Assembly (NCBI GenBank): GCA_019689635.1
Contig: JADGHB010000006.1
Coordinates: forward strand, 21,686 to 85,685
Length of the DNA: 64,000 nt
Source: Nevskia sp.
Lineage (GTDB): Bacteria > Pseudomonadota > Gammaproteobacteria > Nevskiales > Nevskiaceae
Direction of reading: 5' to 3'
A model generated the notes under the pieces. It did no database searches and was not told the DNA's origin. It was given only the letters and a program-made list of their open reading frames with translations. The translations under genes were made by a program, and so were the position numbers. How positions within the stretch are numbered: the first letter of the stretch is position 1; each line of letters opens with the position of its first letter. Shown here in pieces: positions 27,901 through 35,092 of this stretch.

Positions 27901-29150
27901 GCGCCGCGCAGGTCGCCAGGATCGTCGAAGCCGTCGTCGCCGACCAGATTGGCGAAGGCGACGACGTTGTTGCCAGTGGTGGTCGTCGCGCCCGGCGGCA
28001 GCCAGGGATCGTTGGCGGCGGCGCTGGTGGCGCTGGTCAGGCCGAGCAGACCGCTGTTGGTCAGCGAGACCAGATTGAATGGACTCGGATTGCGCCCTTG
28101 GTCGCCGTTGGGACCGCCGGTGAAAGGATCGAGCGTGTTGCTGCCGATGGGCTCGTCTTCGGGCTGGAAGGGTGCGCTGGCGGCGGCGAAGACGCGGTAG
28201 CCGTAGGCGTCTTCGTTGGTGAGATTCTTGCGGAACAGGACCCGACCGTCCGCCGCCGAGATCACGTAACCGTAAACGTCGTTGTTGGCGTGGTCGATCG
28301 TGGTGGCGTGCACCTCGACGAACCAGGCCGGCAGATATTGGCCGTCGAGGGGGTAATAGACTTTCTTCGCACGTTGCAGGCCGTCGAGGTGATAATCGGC
28401 CCGCGAGCGCCGGGCGGCGTAGCGTTCGAAGTCGCCGAGTTTGCCGAGCGCGAGCAGCGCCGGCGTCGCGGATCGGCCGGACAGGTCGGAAAAGGCGCGT
28501 GCGATGGCGCTCGGCGCATCGAGGGCGAACGGCGGCGCGGTATCCGTCTGCTTGCCCCGTGCCTTGGGCGCGGCCAGCGGCGCGGGCGCGAAATTGCCAG
28601 AGGTCGCCACCGGGCTGAGATTGCGATCCAGCATCACGTTCAAAGCCCGGCCGAAGACTTCGATGCCGTCCCGGTATTGCTTGAAGCGGACGATGATCGG
28701 TCCGCGCCCGAGGTCGTGCACTTCGATCAAGCGGGCGTTGTCGATCGCCGAGCGGTCGAGTCGCAGATAGGAGGCTTCCCCTCGCAGCACGTCGCGCGCG
28801 GCGGTCTCGGCGCGCTGTGCGGGCTGCACCGGGGAGTAGGCCAGCGCACGAGACGCGCTCTGCGGCCGCAGGGCGGGCGGGGCCCACAGGAAGGTGGCCG
28901 TGCCGAGCCTGGCGTCGTAGCTCGAGGGATAATGGTGCGACTTGAGCGGGTGGCTCGCGCTCAGCGCCTGATGCAGTTTGACGTTGAGCCTGGCGAATCG
29001 ATGGTCGTCGCTGTGTGCGGCCCGATCGAGCGCGACCGCGGCCGCGTCGTAGTTGGGTGGCGCGGCGCTGGTGGCGGCCCATGCGCCGGCGCTGGCGAAT
29101 CCCGCGCTGGCCAGCAATACCAGAAAATTGCGCATCGTTTGGTCCCCCAT
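24936..29150 (-). CDS. Secreted M36 (fungalysin) metallopeptidase with PA and PKD-type domains and GlyGly-CTERM-like tail
   Basis: Very large (1404 residues) exported zinc protease. In order: signal peptide (NFLVLLASAGFASAGAWA), an FTP-type propeptide region, the M36 catalytic domain with IIAHEFFHYVSNRL (about residue 672) and the downstream glutamate in GEGWSDFDAML. A protease-associated domain is inserted before the active site (about residues 550-620, GACTFKTKTLNAQNAGAVGV). A CARDB-like region and an immune/MAM-like region follow, then a PKD-type domain (ADAGPDQTREQG to about residue 1373). The end, GGGGF, one membrane helix and RRRRSR, matches GlyGly-CTERM sorting signals processed by rhombosortase. 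ATG 29150 has AGGG five bases upstream. It likely serves extracellular protein degradation. Confidence 0.9.
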   Translation of the reverse strand: MGDQTMRNFLVLLASAGFASAGAWAATSAAPPNYDAAAVALDRAAHSDDHRFARLNVKLHQALSASHPLKSHHYPSSYDARLGTATFLWAPPALRPQSASRALAYSPVQPAQRAETAARDVLRGEASYLRLDRSAIDNARLIEVHDLGRGPIIVRFKQYRDGIEVFGRALNVMLDRNLSPVATSGNFAPAPLAAPKARGKQTDTAPPFALDAPSAIARAFSDLSGRSATPALLALGKLGDFERYAARRSRADYHLDGLQRAKKVYYPLDGQYLPAWFVEVHATTIDHANNDVYGYVISAADGRVLFRKNLTNEDAYGYRVFAAASAPFQPEDEPIGSNTLDPFTGGPNGDQGRNPSPFNLVSLTNSGLLGLTSATSAAANDPWLPPGATTTTGNNVVAFANLVGDDGFDDPGDLRGAVSSANTFDYPYTIDTDPTTASQRQAAIVNQFFVDNWLHDFWYDHGLTEAAGNAQADNYGRGGVEGDPIQAQAQDDSGRNNANMSTPPDGGSPIQRMFLWDGPQLSTSTLTITQPASIGALQFGTAAYGPRNFDVTADVALMQDSGGATDGCNPAANDLSGKIALVDRGACTFKTKTLNAQNAGAVGVIVADNRSEPPIGLGDDSSITDTISIGTLSITQSDGATLKTALGGGTVTAHMKLAFAPDRDGTMDIQIIAHEFFHYVSNRLVGDALGLNTQQAGGMGEGWSDFDAMLLTVRPEDRAVSGNDHYQGAYPLSLYVTAPQYFGIRRYPYSTDLSVDPLTFKDIADHQTLPSGVPLNGDPSGADNSEVHNTGEVWCTVLWEIYAALLNDPRYNFAQARSRMQDYIIEGLKMTPVNPTMLEARDALLAAARATDAGDYALMAQAFAKRGMGVDAVGPDRADPSNGDVANPDVTHIQESNVALAAGVEVSDAKLDFSGLPDASHLGDTDGDGVLDAGETARLTFTFVNNGTSDMSAPVTGTVTASTPDQGKSIDVTLANGGALTVPSLKVGETAQVSLLVTLNQATTAENLALTLAFPQANDPQSGTFPADGSGIAALGAEFDTVVNYDEQPASALDDISDVLANQHDWTLDEDDSAGSGPGWQIADTTGLFVDQQTSGNAWFGPDNDHPSDIRLVTPALVVGTTDFTVAFDHFFAFEFAGYDGSNNAFGYDGGVIELSQDGGQTWTDVFDPAIGAQLTSGSGYNGYVLSLHRDGSFDPTDGCTGPGTDPDSCHPGFVDANEDPNNPVLEHLVLDFGTAFAGKSVRLRFRETSDEASAVLGWVVDNIEITGITNLPFSATVDDAGASLKNPVADAGPDQTREQGKLVTLDGSGSSDPYQGTLSYAWTQTAGPPVTLSDASAVMPSFKADKTGTYTFSLSVTDQYGHTSDQPDTVNVKVTPAPGGGGFAPGLLLAGLAAAVLRRRRSR

Positions 29151-29283
29151 ATCCCTGGGTTTGCCGACCGCATCGCGGGGCAACCCCCCCAATTTCGACC
29201 ACGTTCCGGCCTTGCCGGAATCGCGGCCCCCATGAGTCGATGCTAGCCGCGTCAAGGGAGCCAGGCAATCCGGGGGGCGCCGC

Positions 29284-30309
29284 TCACACCAGCGACTTGG
29301 CGGCCAGCTCGTCCTTGAAGTAGGCGTAATAAATCGGTGCCGCAATCACGCCATGCAGGCCGAACATCGCCTCCATGACGGTCATCGCCAGCAACAGCTC
29401 CCAAGCCCGCGCGCGGATGTGCGAACCGATGATGCGGGCGTTGAGGAAGTATTCGAGCTTGTGGACGGCGACCAGGAAGGCCAGCGAGATCAGCGCCACG
29501 GTCAGCGAGTGACTCAAGCTGACGATGACGATCACGCTGTTGGAAACCAGGTTGCCGGCGATGGGAATGAGACCGGCGAAGAACGTCAGCGCCACCATGG
29601 TCTTGGTCAGCGGCAGCTGCACGCCGGCCAGCGGCAGGATCGCCAGCAGATAAATCGCGGTGAACAGGGCATTGATCGCGGCGATCCAGGCCTGGGCGAA
29701 GACCACGCGCCGGAACGCGGCGGAAAGCCGCGTGGCGTGTTCGGCGATGATCGCGGTCAGCGGCGCGCGCTGATGGGGCGGCTTCACGTCCTGCAGCGCC
29801 AGCAGCGCGCCGATGACGATGCCGATGAGGATATGCGCCAACGCGCGCCCGGCGAGAAGGCCGGCGCCGCCGAGCGTGCCCGCGTGCTGGCGCAACCAGC
29901 CGACGAGCGCGCTGCGCAAGGCGTCGGCGTCGGTCGGAAGATAGGCGACCAGGCTCGGCGGCAATTGGTCACGCGTGCCGTCGATGATCTCGGCCAGTTT
30001 TTTCAGCAGCGCCGGCAGGCTGTCGCTGCCGTGGCGCAAACCGGCGGCGATACCGAATATCGCCGCAGTCAGCAACACACCGACAACCGTGGTCAACAGC
30101 GCCACGGCCACCGGTTTGGCCCGCTCGCGCCGGATGGCGCCCAGGCGCAGATAGCGGGCGAGTACGTGAACCAGCTCGTACACCAGCAGGCCGGCGAGCA
30201 ATCCGGAAAGCAATTTCAGCCACAGGATCATTCCCAAGGCCAGGGCCGCGGCGGCCCAGACCCACAAATCCCTGACTGTCACGGTAGACGCGGCGGCTTC
30301 GCGGTTCAT
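29284..30309 (-). CDS. AI-2E family (PerM-like) inner-membrane permease
   Basis: About 341 residues with seven to eight hydrophobic segments. The C-terminal half carries the family pattern (FFAGLIPIAGNLVSNSVIV, then VHKLEYFLNARIIGSHIRA). Members range from the AI-2 exporter TqsA to sodium/proton antiporters and PerM, so the substrate cannot be named. The start was set at ATG 30309; a GTG at 30333 would add eight residues, and neither has a convincing ribosome-binding site. It lies downstream of the microprotein terminator, so it has its own promoter. Confidence 0.83.
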   Translation of the reverse strand: MNREAAASTVTVRDLWVWAAAALALGMILWLKLLSGLLAGLLVYELVHVLARYLRLGAIRRERAKPVAVALLTTVVGVLLTAAIFGIAAGLRHGSDSLPALLKKLAEIIDGTRDQLPPSLVAYLPTDADALRSALVGWLRQHAGTLGGAGLLAGRALAHILIGIVIGALLALQDVKPPHQRAPLTAIIAEHATRLSAAFRRVVFAQAWIAAINALFTAIYLLAILPLAGVQLPLTKTMVALTFFAGLIPIAGNLVSNSVIVIVSLSHSLTVALISLAFLVAVHKLEYFLNARIIGSHIRARAWELLLAMTVMEAMFGLHGVIAAPIYYAYFKDELAAKSLV

Positions 30310-30427
30310 GAGCACGGGCGCGGTTGGCTGCACTCATCATAGCGGCACGGCTGCATCCAGGTCCGCGTCGGGCGCCGGAATGGGGTTGGCCTGCATCAGA
30401 GGACGCGCAGACGACGGAGCATCGCCA

Positions 30428-30460
30428 ACAAAAAAGGCTCGGCGTCTGGGGCGCCGAGCC
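30428..30460 (-). terminator. Rho-independent terminator of the Lys/Ala-rich microprotein gene
   Basis: On the minus strand a nine-base perfect stem (GGCTCGGCG / CGCCGAGCC) with a seven-base loop is followed by six T. It lies 21 bases after the microprotein stop and fits only minus-strand transcription; the plus-strand side has no T run. Confidence 0.9.
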
Positions 30461-30480
30461 TAAAAACGACGGTGCGCGGC

Positions 30481-30576
30481 TTACTTTTTCTTTTTCCGAG
30501 CAGCGGTTTTCTTCTTCGCCGGTGCCTTCTTCTTGGCAGCGGTCTTCTTTTTCATGGTCTTCTTCGCAGCAGGCAT
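30481..30576 (-). CDS. 31-residue Lys/Ala-rich histone H1-like microprotein
   Basis: A tiny gene of 32 codons reading MPAAKKTMKKKTAAKKKA and ending in ARKKKK, with 17 lysines, no acidic residue and repeated AAKKK/APAKKK units like the C-terminal tails of histone H1 and AlgP-type DNA-binding proteins. It is almost certainly real: a near-perfect Shine-Dalgarno (GGGAGG, six bases before ATG 30576) and a strong terminator 21 bases after the stop frame it as a stand-alone transcript. The likely role is non-specific nucleic acid binding or nucleoid compaction; that is inferred from composition only. Confidence 0.82.
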   Translation of the reverse strand: MPAAKKTMKKKTAAKKKAPAKKKTAARKKKK

Positions 30577-30676
30577 GAGAACCTCCCAGCTTGCAGTCAA
30601 ATTGGCTGTCGCCGCCAGCGCCTATCGCCGACCGTCACTCAGCCACGACGGATAGTGGCAAACCTCGAGCAAAAAC

Positions 30677-30705
30677 ACAAGATGTAGTAAAGCCGGATTT
30701 GTCAA
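30677..30705 (-). promoter_or_regulatory. Possible sigma-70 promoter for the microprotein
   Basis: A perfect -35 TTGACA (minus strand, 30705-30700) stands about 125 bases upstream of the microprotein start. At 17-base spacing the -10 would be TCTTGT, which matches the consensus at only three positions, so the promoter is tentative. Confidence 0.3.
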
Positions 30706-30821
30706 GCGGTCGGCAGTCCCATGATCGTGAACCGTGGCGAGTTTGCCGCCGCGCGCGGAACGGGCCGTCGGCGAAACAAGAGGCTGCGGAGTTCCCATGC
30801 ATGAATGGGGCGCGCGGCCGA

Positions 30822-31535
30822 TCAATCCGCGGCGAGGCGTTCCGCCAGCACGCCCAACACTTGTTCGTTGACGATCAGACCGAAATGGCTGCTGCGCACT
30901 TCCACGTTCTCGGTGTTCGGTGCGGGGTTTTCCAGGCAGCACTGCCAGGCGACGATGCCGTCGCTTTTGCTGTAGATCGCCGTGCAGGGGACCGGCGGCG
31001 GCGTCTGACGGCGGCGGAATCCTTCCGGATCCGTTTTCACCGGCTGCCCGCGGTTGGCGAGCCGGAACAGCGCCTGCATATGGTTCGCGTCGGGATTGCC
31101 GCTGATCGGACTGCCGAGCGTGAACACCCGCCGCACCGCTTGTGGGTGGTGGCGCGCCATCTCGCGCGCGAACACGCCGCCCAAGCTCCAGCCGATCAAG
31201 GCGACGGGCGCTCGATGATGCGCGTGCAGTTTTAGCAGGCGCTGGGCCAGCCGCTGCTTGATCTGAGGACGCATCCCGAGGTTGACGCCCTCGTGCCAAC
31301 CGTAGGCGACATGACCCAGACGCGCGAGCGCGCGCCGCAGCGGCAGCGTGGCGAAGTCGCCGGCGAGGAAACCCGGCAACACCATCAGCGGCTGCCCGGT
31401 GCCACGCGGCAGGCCGTGCAGGGACAGACTGCGCCAGGCGAAGCGCGGCAGCTCGGCGAACACGCGCAGCTCCATCGCGAGCAGGGCGGGCGAGGGGGCG
31501 CGGATGGCGGACGGCGGGATCGGGGTTTCGTTCAT
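30822..31535 (-). CDS. Alpha/beta hydrolase (lipase/esterase-like)
   Basis: 237 residues, cytoplasmic by absence of a signal peptide. The fold is recognised by LMVLPGFLAGDFATLPLRRA (oxyanion region), the nucleophile elbow GWSLGG, the acidic residue in YSKSDGIVAW and the catalytic His in RSSHFGLIVNE. It resembles esterase/lipase-type hydrolases found beside fatty-acid genes, but the substrate is unknown. It is divergent from the osmC-like gene, 83 bases away. Confidence 0.82.
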   Translation of the reverse strand: MNETPIPPSAIRAPSPALLAMELRVFAELPRFAWRSLSLHGLPRGTGQPLMVLPGFLAGDFATLPLRRALARLGHVAYGWHEGVNLGMRPQIKQRLAQRLLKLHAHHRAPVALIGWSLGGVFAREMARHHPQAVRRVFTLGSPISGNPDANHMQALFRLANRGQPVKTDPEGFRRRQTPPPVPCTAIYSKSDGIVAWQCCLENPAPNTENVEVRSSHFGLIVNEQVLGVLAERLAAD

Positions 31536-31618
31536 GGTGCCTGGGTTCGCGGAGGTTCCGGCGCGGGGCAGAAACCGGCATTATCGCGTGACGCAGAAAC
31601 GAATCGCACGGAGTTCGC

Positions 31619-32092
31619 ATGAGCACAAGGCACCAGTACACCGCAACCGTCGCCTGGCAACGTCGCCCAGGCGAGAAGTACACCGACAACCGCTATTCCC
31701 GTGCGCACGAGTGGCGCTTCGACGGCGGCCTCGCGGTACCCGCGTCGAGCTCGCCCAAGGTGGTTCCGCCGCCCTGGTCGGCGGAAAACGCGGTGGATCC
31801 GGAGGAGGCGTTCATCGCGGCCTTGTCCGCCTGCCACATGTTGTTTTTCCTGTATCACGCCGCGCGCGACGGTTACGTGGTCGAACGCTACACGGACGAG
31901 GCGGTGGGAACGATGGGCAAAAATGCCCAGGGGCACACCGCCATGCTGGAGGTGGTGCTGCGGCCGCAGATCGAATTCGGTGGTGACCAGCGCCCGGCCG
32001 CGGACGAACTGGAAACGCTCCACCATCGGGCGCACGAAGATTGCTATCTCGCCAACTCGGTCACCACCGTCGTCCGCGTGGAAGGACGCTGA
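31619..32092 (+). CDS. OsmC/Ohr-family peroxiredoxin-like protein
   Basis: 157 residues. OsmC-family thiol peroxidases reduce organic hydroperoxides through two cysteines. Here one cysteine is in AALSACHMLFFLYHAA, the usual helix position, and a second is in HEDCYLANSVTT, also conserved. The conserved N-terminal strand EWRFDGG and the PPP region are present. It most resembles the OsmC-like subgroup (YhfA-type or peroxiredoxin-like) rather than true Ohr. The ATG at 31619 is the first start in frame after the divergent intergenic region. Confidence 0.86.
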   Translation: MSTRHQYTATVAWQRRPGEKYTDNRYSRAHEWRFDGGLAVPASSSPKVVPPPWSAENAVDPEEAFIAALSACHMLFFLYHAARDGYVVERYTDEAVGTMGKNAQGHTAMLEVVLRPQIEFGGDQRPAADELETLHHRAHEDCYLANSVTTVVRVEGR

Positions 32093-32227
32093 CGAGTGAC
32101 AGCCGCCGCGGAAACGGGTAAAGTGCGCGTCGCAGTCGTTTCAAGCAGGCCGTTCCGTGGTCCTTACCCGCTTCCCAAAGCGGCGTTGTGTAATGTCTCC
32201 GGCAGCTCCTTGATCGCTTGCAATCCC

Positions 32228-32247
32228 CGGGCGTAAGCCCGTTTTTC
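32228..32247 (+). promoter_or_regulatory. Hairpin with T run in the cold-shock gene leader (possible attenuator)
   Basis: CGGGC, a GTAA loop and GCCCG are followed directly by TTTTT, 24 bases before the csp start codon. The structure is like a short intrinsic terminator placed inside the 5' leader. It could attenuate csp transcription or serve as a temperature-sensitive leader element. The stem is only five base pairs, so termination may be weak. Confidence 0.45.
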
Positions 32248-32270
32248 AATGGCTTTAGAAGGAATGTCGT

Positions 32271-32483
32271 ATGGCAGATACAGCTACTGGTACCGTGAAG
32301 TGGTTCAACGACGCGAAGGGTTACGGCTTCATCACCCCGGCAGACGGCGGTGAAGACCTCTTCGCTCACTTCAAGGAAATCCAGGGCACGGGTTTCAAGA
32401 GCCTCAAGGAAGGTCAGCGCGTGGAGTACAAACCCCAGCGCGGCCCCAAGGGCATGCAGGCAACGCAGATTCGCCCGCTCTAA
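32271..32483 (+). CDS. Cold-shock protein, CspA family
   Basis: 70-residue single cold-shock domain that binds single-stranded nucleic acid. Both RNP motifs are intact: KGYGFITP (RNP1) and DLFAHF (RNP2), with GTVKWFND at the N terminus. GAAGGA lies eight bases before the ATG. Cold-shock genes are usually controlled by a long structured 5' leader, and here 179 bases separate the ATG from the osmC-like gene, with a hairpin near the start. The next gene encodes a fatty-acid desaturase. Confidence 0.97.
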   Translation: MADTATGTVKWFNDAKGYGFITPADGGEDLFAHFKEIQGTGFKSLKEGQRVEYKPQRGPKGMQATQIRPL

Positions 32484-32488
32484 ACCCA

Positions 32489-32551
32489 ACGGGCGTTTGC
32501 GCCCGTCGCAGTCCCGTTTCAACGAACCGCGGCCATGTGCCGCGGTTTTTT
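32489..32551 (+). terminator. Tandem hairpins ending csp transcription
   Basis: A first stem ACGGGCG/CGCCCGT (32489-32506, TTTG loop) without a T run is followed by a second perfect nine-base stem AACCGCGGC/GCCGCGGTT (32525-32547) that runs into six T. The second is a textbook intrinsic terminator. Confidence 0.92.
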
Positions 32552-32691
32552 ATGCGGTGGGGCGAAAACCCGCTACGCCGGCGGTGTTGATTGGCGCCGT
32601 CCGTCCGCGGCCCTGGTGCTCAGGGTCGCGACGTGCTGCAATAGGCGCCCCGGCATCGTTCCGGTTGTCTTGCCTGCGAAACGCCAAGTTC

Positions 32692-33834
32692 ATGAACGTG
32701 TCTGTCGCCTCTGTTCGCGCTCCCCTCAACTGGCCTGCGGTGGTGATGTTCACCCTGACCACCGCCGTGGTTCTCACGGTGCTGCCCTGGTACGCGCTGA
32801 ATTTCGCTTTCAGCGGCGCCGCCTGGGTGTGGTTCGCCTTCTGCATGGTCGCCACCGGCTTGTCCATCACCGGCGGTTACCACCGGCTATGGGCGCACCG
32901 TGCTTACCAGGCGCGCCTGCCGTTGCGGCTGTTCTATTTGCTGTTCGGTGCGATGGCGCTACAGAACAGCGTGCTGGTGTGGGCCTCGATGCACCGCGTG
33001 CATCACCGCTACGTGGACGATCCCGAGCGCGATCCCTATTCCATCCGCCGCGGGTTCTGGTTCGCCCACCTGGGCTGGATGTTGCGCGATTATCCGAGCG
33101 CGCGACTCGATTTCTCCAACGCCCGCGATCTGCAGGACGACCCGCTCGTCGCGTTCCAGCACCGCCACTATCTCGGCTTGGCCTTGGGCATGAACCTCGG
33201 ATTGCCGCTGCTGGTCGGCACCCTGTTCGGAGACCCGTTCGGATTTTTGCTCCTGGGCGGATTCCTGCGGCTCGTGATCAACCACCACCTGACTTTCTTC
33301 ATCAACTCGCTGGCGCACACTTGGGGGCGGAGGCCCTACACCGCCGACAACACCGCCCGTGACAACGACCTCGTCGCCTTGTTCACCTACGGCGAGGGTT
33401 ATCACAATTTCCACCACCAGTTCCAGTGGGATTACCGCAACGGCGTGCGCTGGTGGCAGATCGATCCCACCAAGTGGTGGATCGCCGCCTGCGCCGCCCT
33501 GGGGTTGGCGCACGGGCTCAAGCGGGTGCCGGAATTCAAGATCCAGCGTGCCATGCTACAGCGCCAGTTCGAGCGCGCGCGCGAGCGTCTACGCGCCTGC
33601 GCGCCCACCGGCCGTTTCGCCGTGCTACACCGGCTGCTGGAACAGGAGCTGGAGGCATTCAGCGCGACGGTCAACGAGTGGACGCGGCTGCAGGGCGAGC
33701 GCTTCGAGGCCGCGCGCCGCAGCCTCGCCGGCCACTGGAGCCACAGCGAGCTGCGTCGCCGCTTGCAGACGCTGGAACGCGCGCTGCACGACCAGCGCCG
33801 ACGGTTGCGCCTGCTCCACTTGCAGGCCGCCTGA
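32692..33834 (+). CDS. Acyl-CoA (delta-9) fatty acid desaturase
   Basis: Membrane diiron enzyme that puts a double bond into saturated fatty acids; 380 residues. All three histidine boxes are present: HRLWAH, HRVHH and HNFHH, the last in YGEGYHNFHHQFQWDYRNG. Four hydrophobic segments precede and separate them. Compared with typical bacterial stearoyl-CoA desaturases it has about 90 extra C-terminal residues rich in Arg, Leu and Glu, probably helical (ERARERLRAC onwards). The ATG at 32692 is the first start after the csp terminator. Its place right after a cold-shock gene fits a role in membrane fluidity at low temperature. Confidence 0.92.
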   Translation: MNVSVASVRAPLNWPAVVMFTLTTAVVLTVLPWYALNFAFSGAAWVWFAFCMVATGLSITGGYHRLWAHRAYQARLPLRLFYLLFGAMALQNSVLVWASMHRVHHRYVDDPERDPYSIRRGFWFAHLGWMLRDYPSARLDFSNARDLQDDPLVAFQHRHYLGLALGMNLGLPLLVGTLFGDPFGFLLLGGFLRLVINHHLTFFINSLAHTWGRRPYTADNTARDNDLVALFTYGEGYHNFHHQFQWDYRNGVRWWQIDPTKWWIAACAALGLAHGLKRVPEFKIQRAMLQRQFERARERLRACAPTGRFAVLHRLLEQELEAFSATVNEWTRLQGERFEAARRSLAGHWSHSELRRRLQTLERALHDQRRRLRLLHLQAA

Positions 33835-33909
33835 GGCACGGAACATCCCCGCGACGGCGTGGTCGGAAAGCAGCGCGCCGCCACGCGCGTTTGTCGAGGA
33901 GAACACGCT

Positions 33910-34344
33910 ATGCGGGCCCATCCGAGCTCTTTACACGTCGCGCTCGCAGCGCTTCTGCTCTGCGCCGGGAGCGCTGCTGCGGATGCGCTGACCACGCTCA
34001 ACGATGCCGGGGTATTCAAACGCGCGCAGCAGGACGTGGCGACGCTCGACCGCGCCGAGCTCGACGCGCTGTCGGCCACGGTGGCCACCTGCGTGGCGGT
34101 GAGCATCGGCCAGCGCATGCAGCAGTTCGAATGCGAACGCGGCATCAATCTCTACTGGGCGCGCTACGGCCGCGGCCGCGCGCTGGACGACTACCTCACC
34201 GCACTGGGCGGATTGTTCGCCGCCTTCGACAACAATCCGCTGGGCACGACGCCGCAGATGAACCAGACCTACCGGCGCGCGAGCGAGAACCTGGTGACGC
34301 TCACCAAGGACATCAACGCGCGCTACCGCCAGCTCGCCCGCTGA
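33910..34344 (+). CDS. Small secreted hypothetical protein
   Basis: 144 residues with a clear signal peptide (VALAALLLCAGSAAADA). The mature part is mostly helical, with two cysteines (TVATCVAV and QFECERG) that could form a disulfide, and Tyr-rich YWARYGRGRALDDYL. I do not recognise the family. A strong GAGGAG Shine-Dalgarno precedes the ATG at 33910, which supports it as a real gene. It stands alone between the desaturase and an outer-membrane barrel gene. Confidence 0.68.
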   Translation: MRAHPSSLHVALAALLLCAGSAAADALTTLNDAGVFKRAQQDVATLDRAELDALSATVATCVAVSIGQRMQQFECERGINLYWARYGRGRALDDYLTALGGLFAAFDNNPLGTTPQMNQTYRRASENLVTLTKDINARYRQLAR

Positions 34345-34391
34345 CGCGCGGCGACGTCCTCGAAACTCGCGGATCGATTTTCGCACGCCCG

Positions 34392-34407
34392 TTCAGAAGC
34401 GATTCAG
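34392..34407 (+). promoter_or_regulatory. Direct repeat TTCAG at 11-base spacing upstream of the barrel protein gene
   Basis: GTTCAGAAGCG is followed by ATTCAGCTTTT, so TTCAG recurs exactly one helical turn later. This layout is typical of OmpR/PhoP-type response-regulator sites. It lies about 120 bases upstream of the ATG at 34526 in an otherwise featureless 181-base gap. Function is not shown. Confidence 0.3.
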
Positions 34408-34525
34408 CTTTTGCCCACCATGCTGGGCGCGGCTTCCGCTTTCGGTCCCGCACGAGGCACTCGAGGGCCGGTAGCCAGGCGGGCGGCACGCGCTCCCGCC
34501 GTCGATCCATTGCAAGGAGGCAAAC

Positions 34526-35062
34526 ATGAACCGCATCCCTGTTGTCCGATGTTGTGCCGCGCTCGCGGTCTGCGTGCTGTTCCCGGCGCTGGCCGCGGCC
34601 GCGGACTACACCTACCTCGAAGGCGGTTTCATCGATCGCCACGACTACGGCACCGACGGCGGCGGCGTGCGCGTCGCCGGTTCGTTCGGCTTGCCGCTCA
34701 TGCCGCTGGCGGTGTTCGGCGAGTACGACAGCACCGACAATCTCGACCAGTTCGATGTCGGCGCGCTGTTCCACGCCCCGCTGCTGCCGGTGCTCGACCT
34801 GTTCGGCGGTGCCTCGCTGGAGCATGCCGACGTTCACGACCATAGCGACACCGGCATCGGCGCGCGCGCCGGCGTGCGCTGGCGCGTGCTGCCGCAACTG
34901 GAGCTGGCGCCGGAGCTGCGCTACGTCGATCTCTATCACGATGGCCAGACTTCGGTGCGGCTCAACGCGCTGTACCGCATCGCGCCGCGCCTGGACCTGC
35001 AGGCTGCGGTGCAAGGCGGCGACGAGCGGCGCTTCGAGGCGGGCCTGCGCTTCAATTTCTGA
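34526..35062 (+). CDS. Small outer-membrane beta-barrel protein (Ax21-like)
   Basis: 178-residue precursor with a signal peptide (FPALAAAADY). The mature part alternates short hydrophobic and polar strands (YTYLEGGFIDRHDYG, VRVAGSFGLPL, IGARAGVRWRVLPQLEL) and ends in FEAGLRFNF, the terminal Phe that directs proteins to the Bam machinery. Size and the YxYLEGG opening resemble the Ax21 family of xanthomonads, proposed to be an eight-stranded barrel. AAGGAGG lies seven bases before the ATG. The family role is unclear. Confidence 0.75.
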   Translation: MNRIPVVRCCAALAVCVLFPALAAAADYTYLEGGFIDRHDYGTDGGGVRVAGSFGLPLMPLAVFGEYDSTDNLDQFDVGALFHAPLLPVLDLFGGASLEHADVHDHSDTGIGARAGVRWRVLPQLELAPELRYVDLYHDGQTSVRLNALYRIAPRLDLQAAVQGGDERRFEAGLRFNF

Positions 35063-35092
35063 TTTTGTCGACGCAGCGCGGGTCGCGGCTTT

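Noticed and set aside
25062..29246. 1394-codon open frame on the plus strand
   Set aside because: It is the antisense shadow of the M36 peptidase gene, which has motifs, signal peptide and Shine-Dalgarno.
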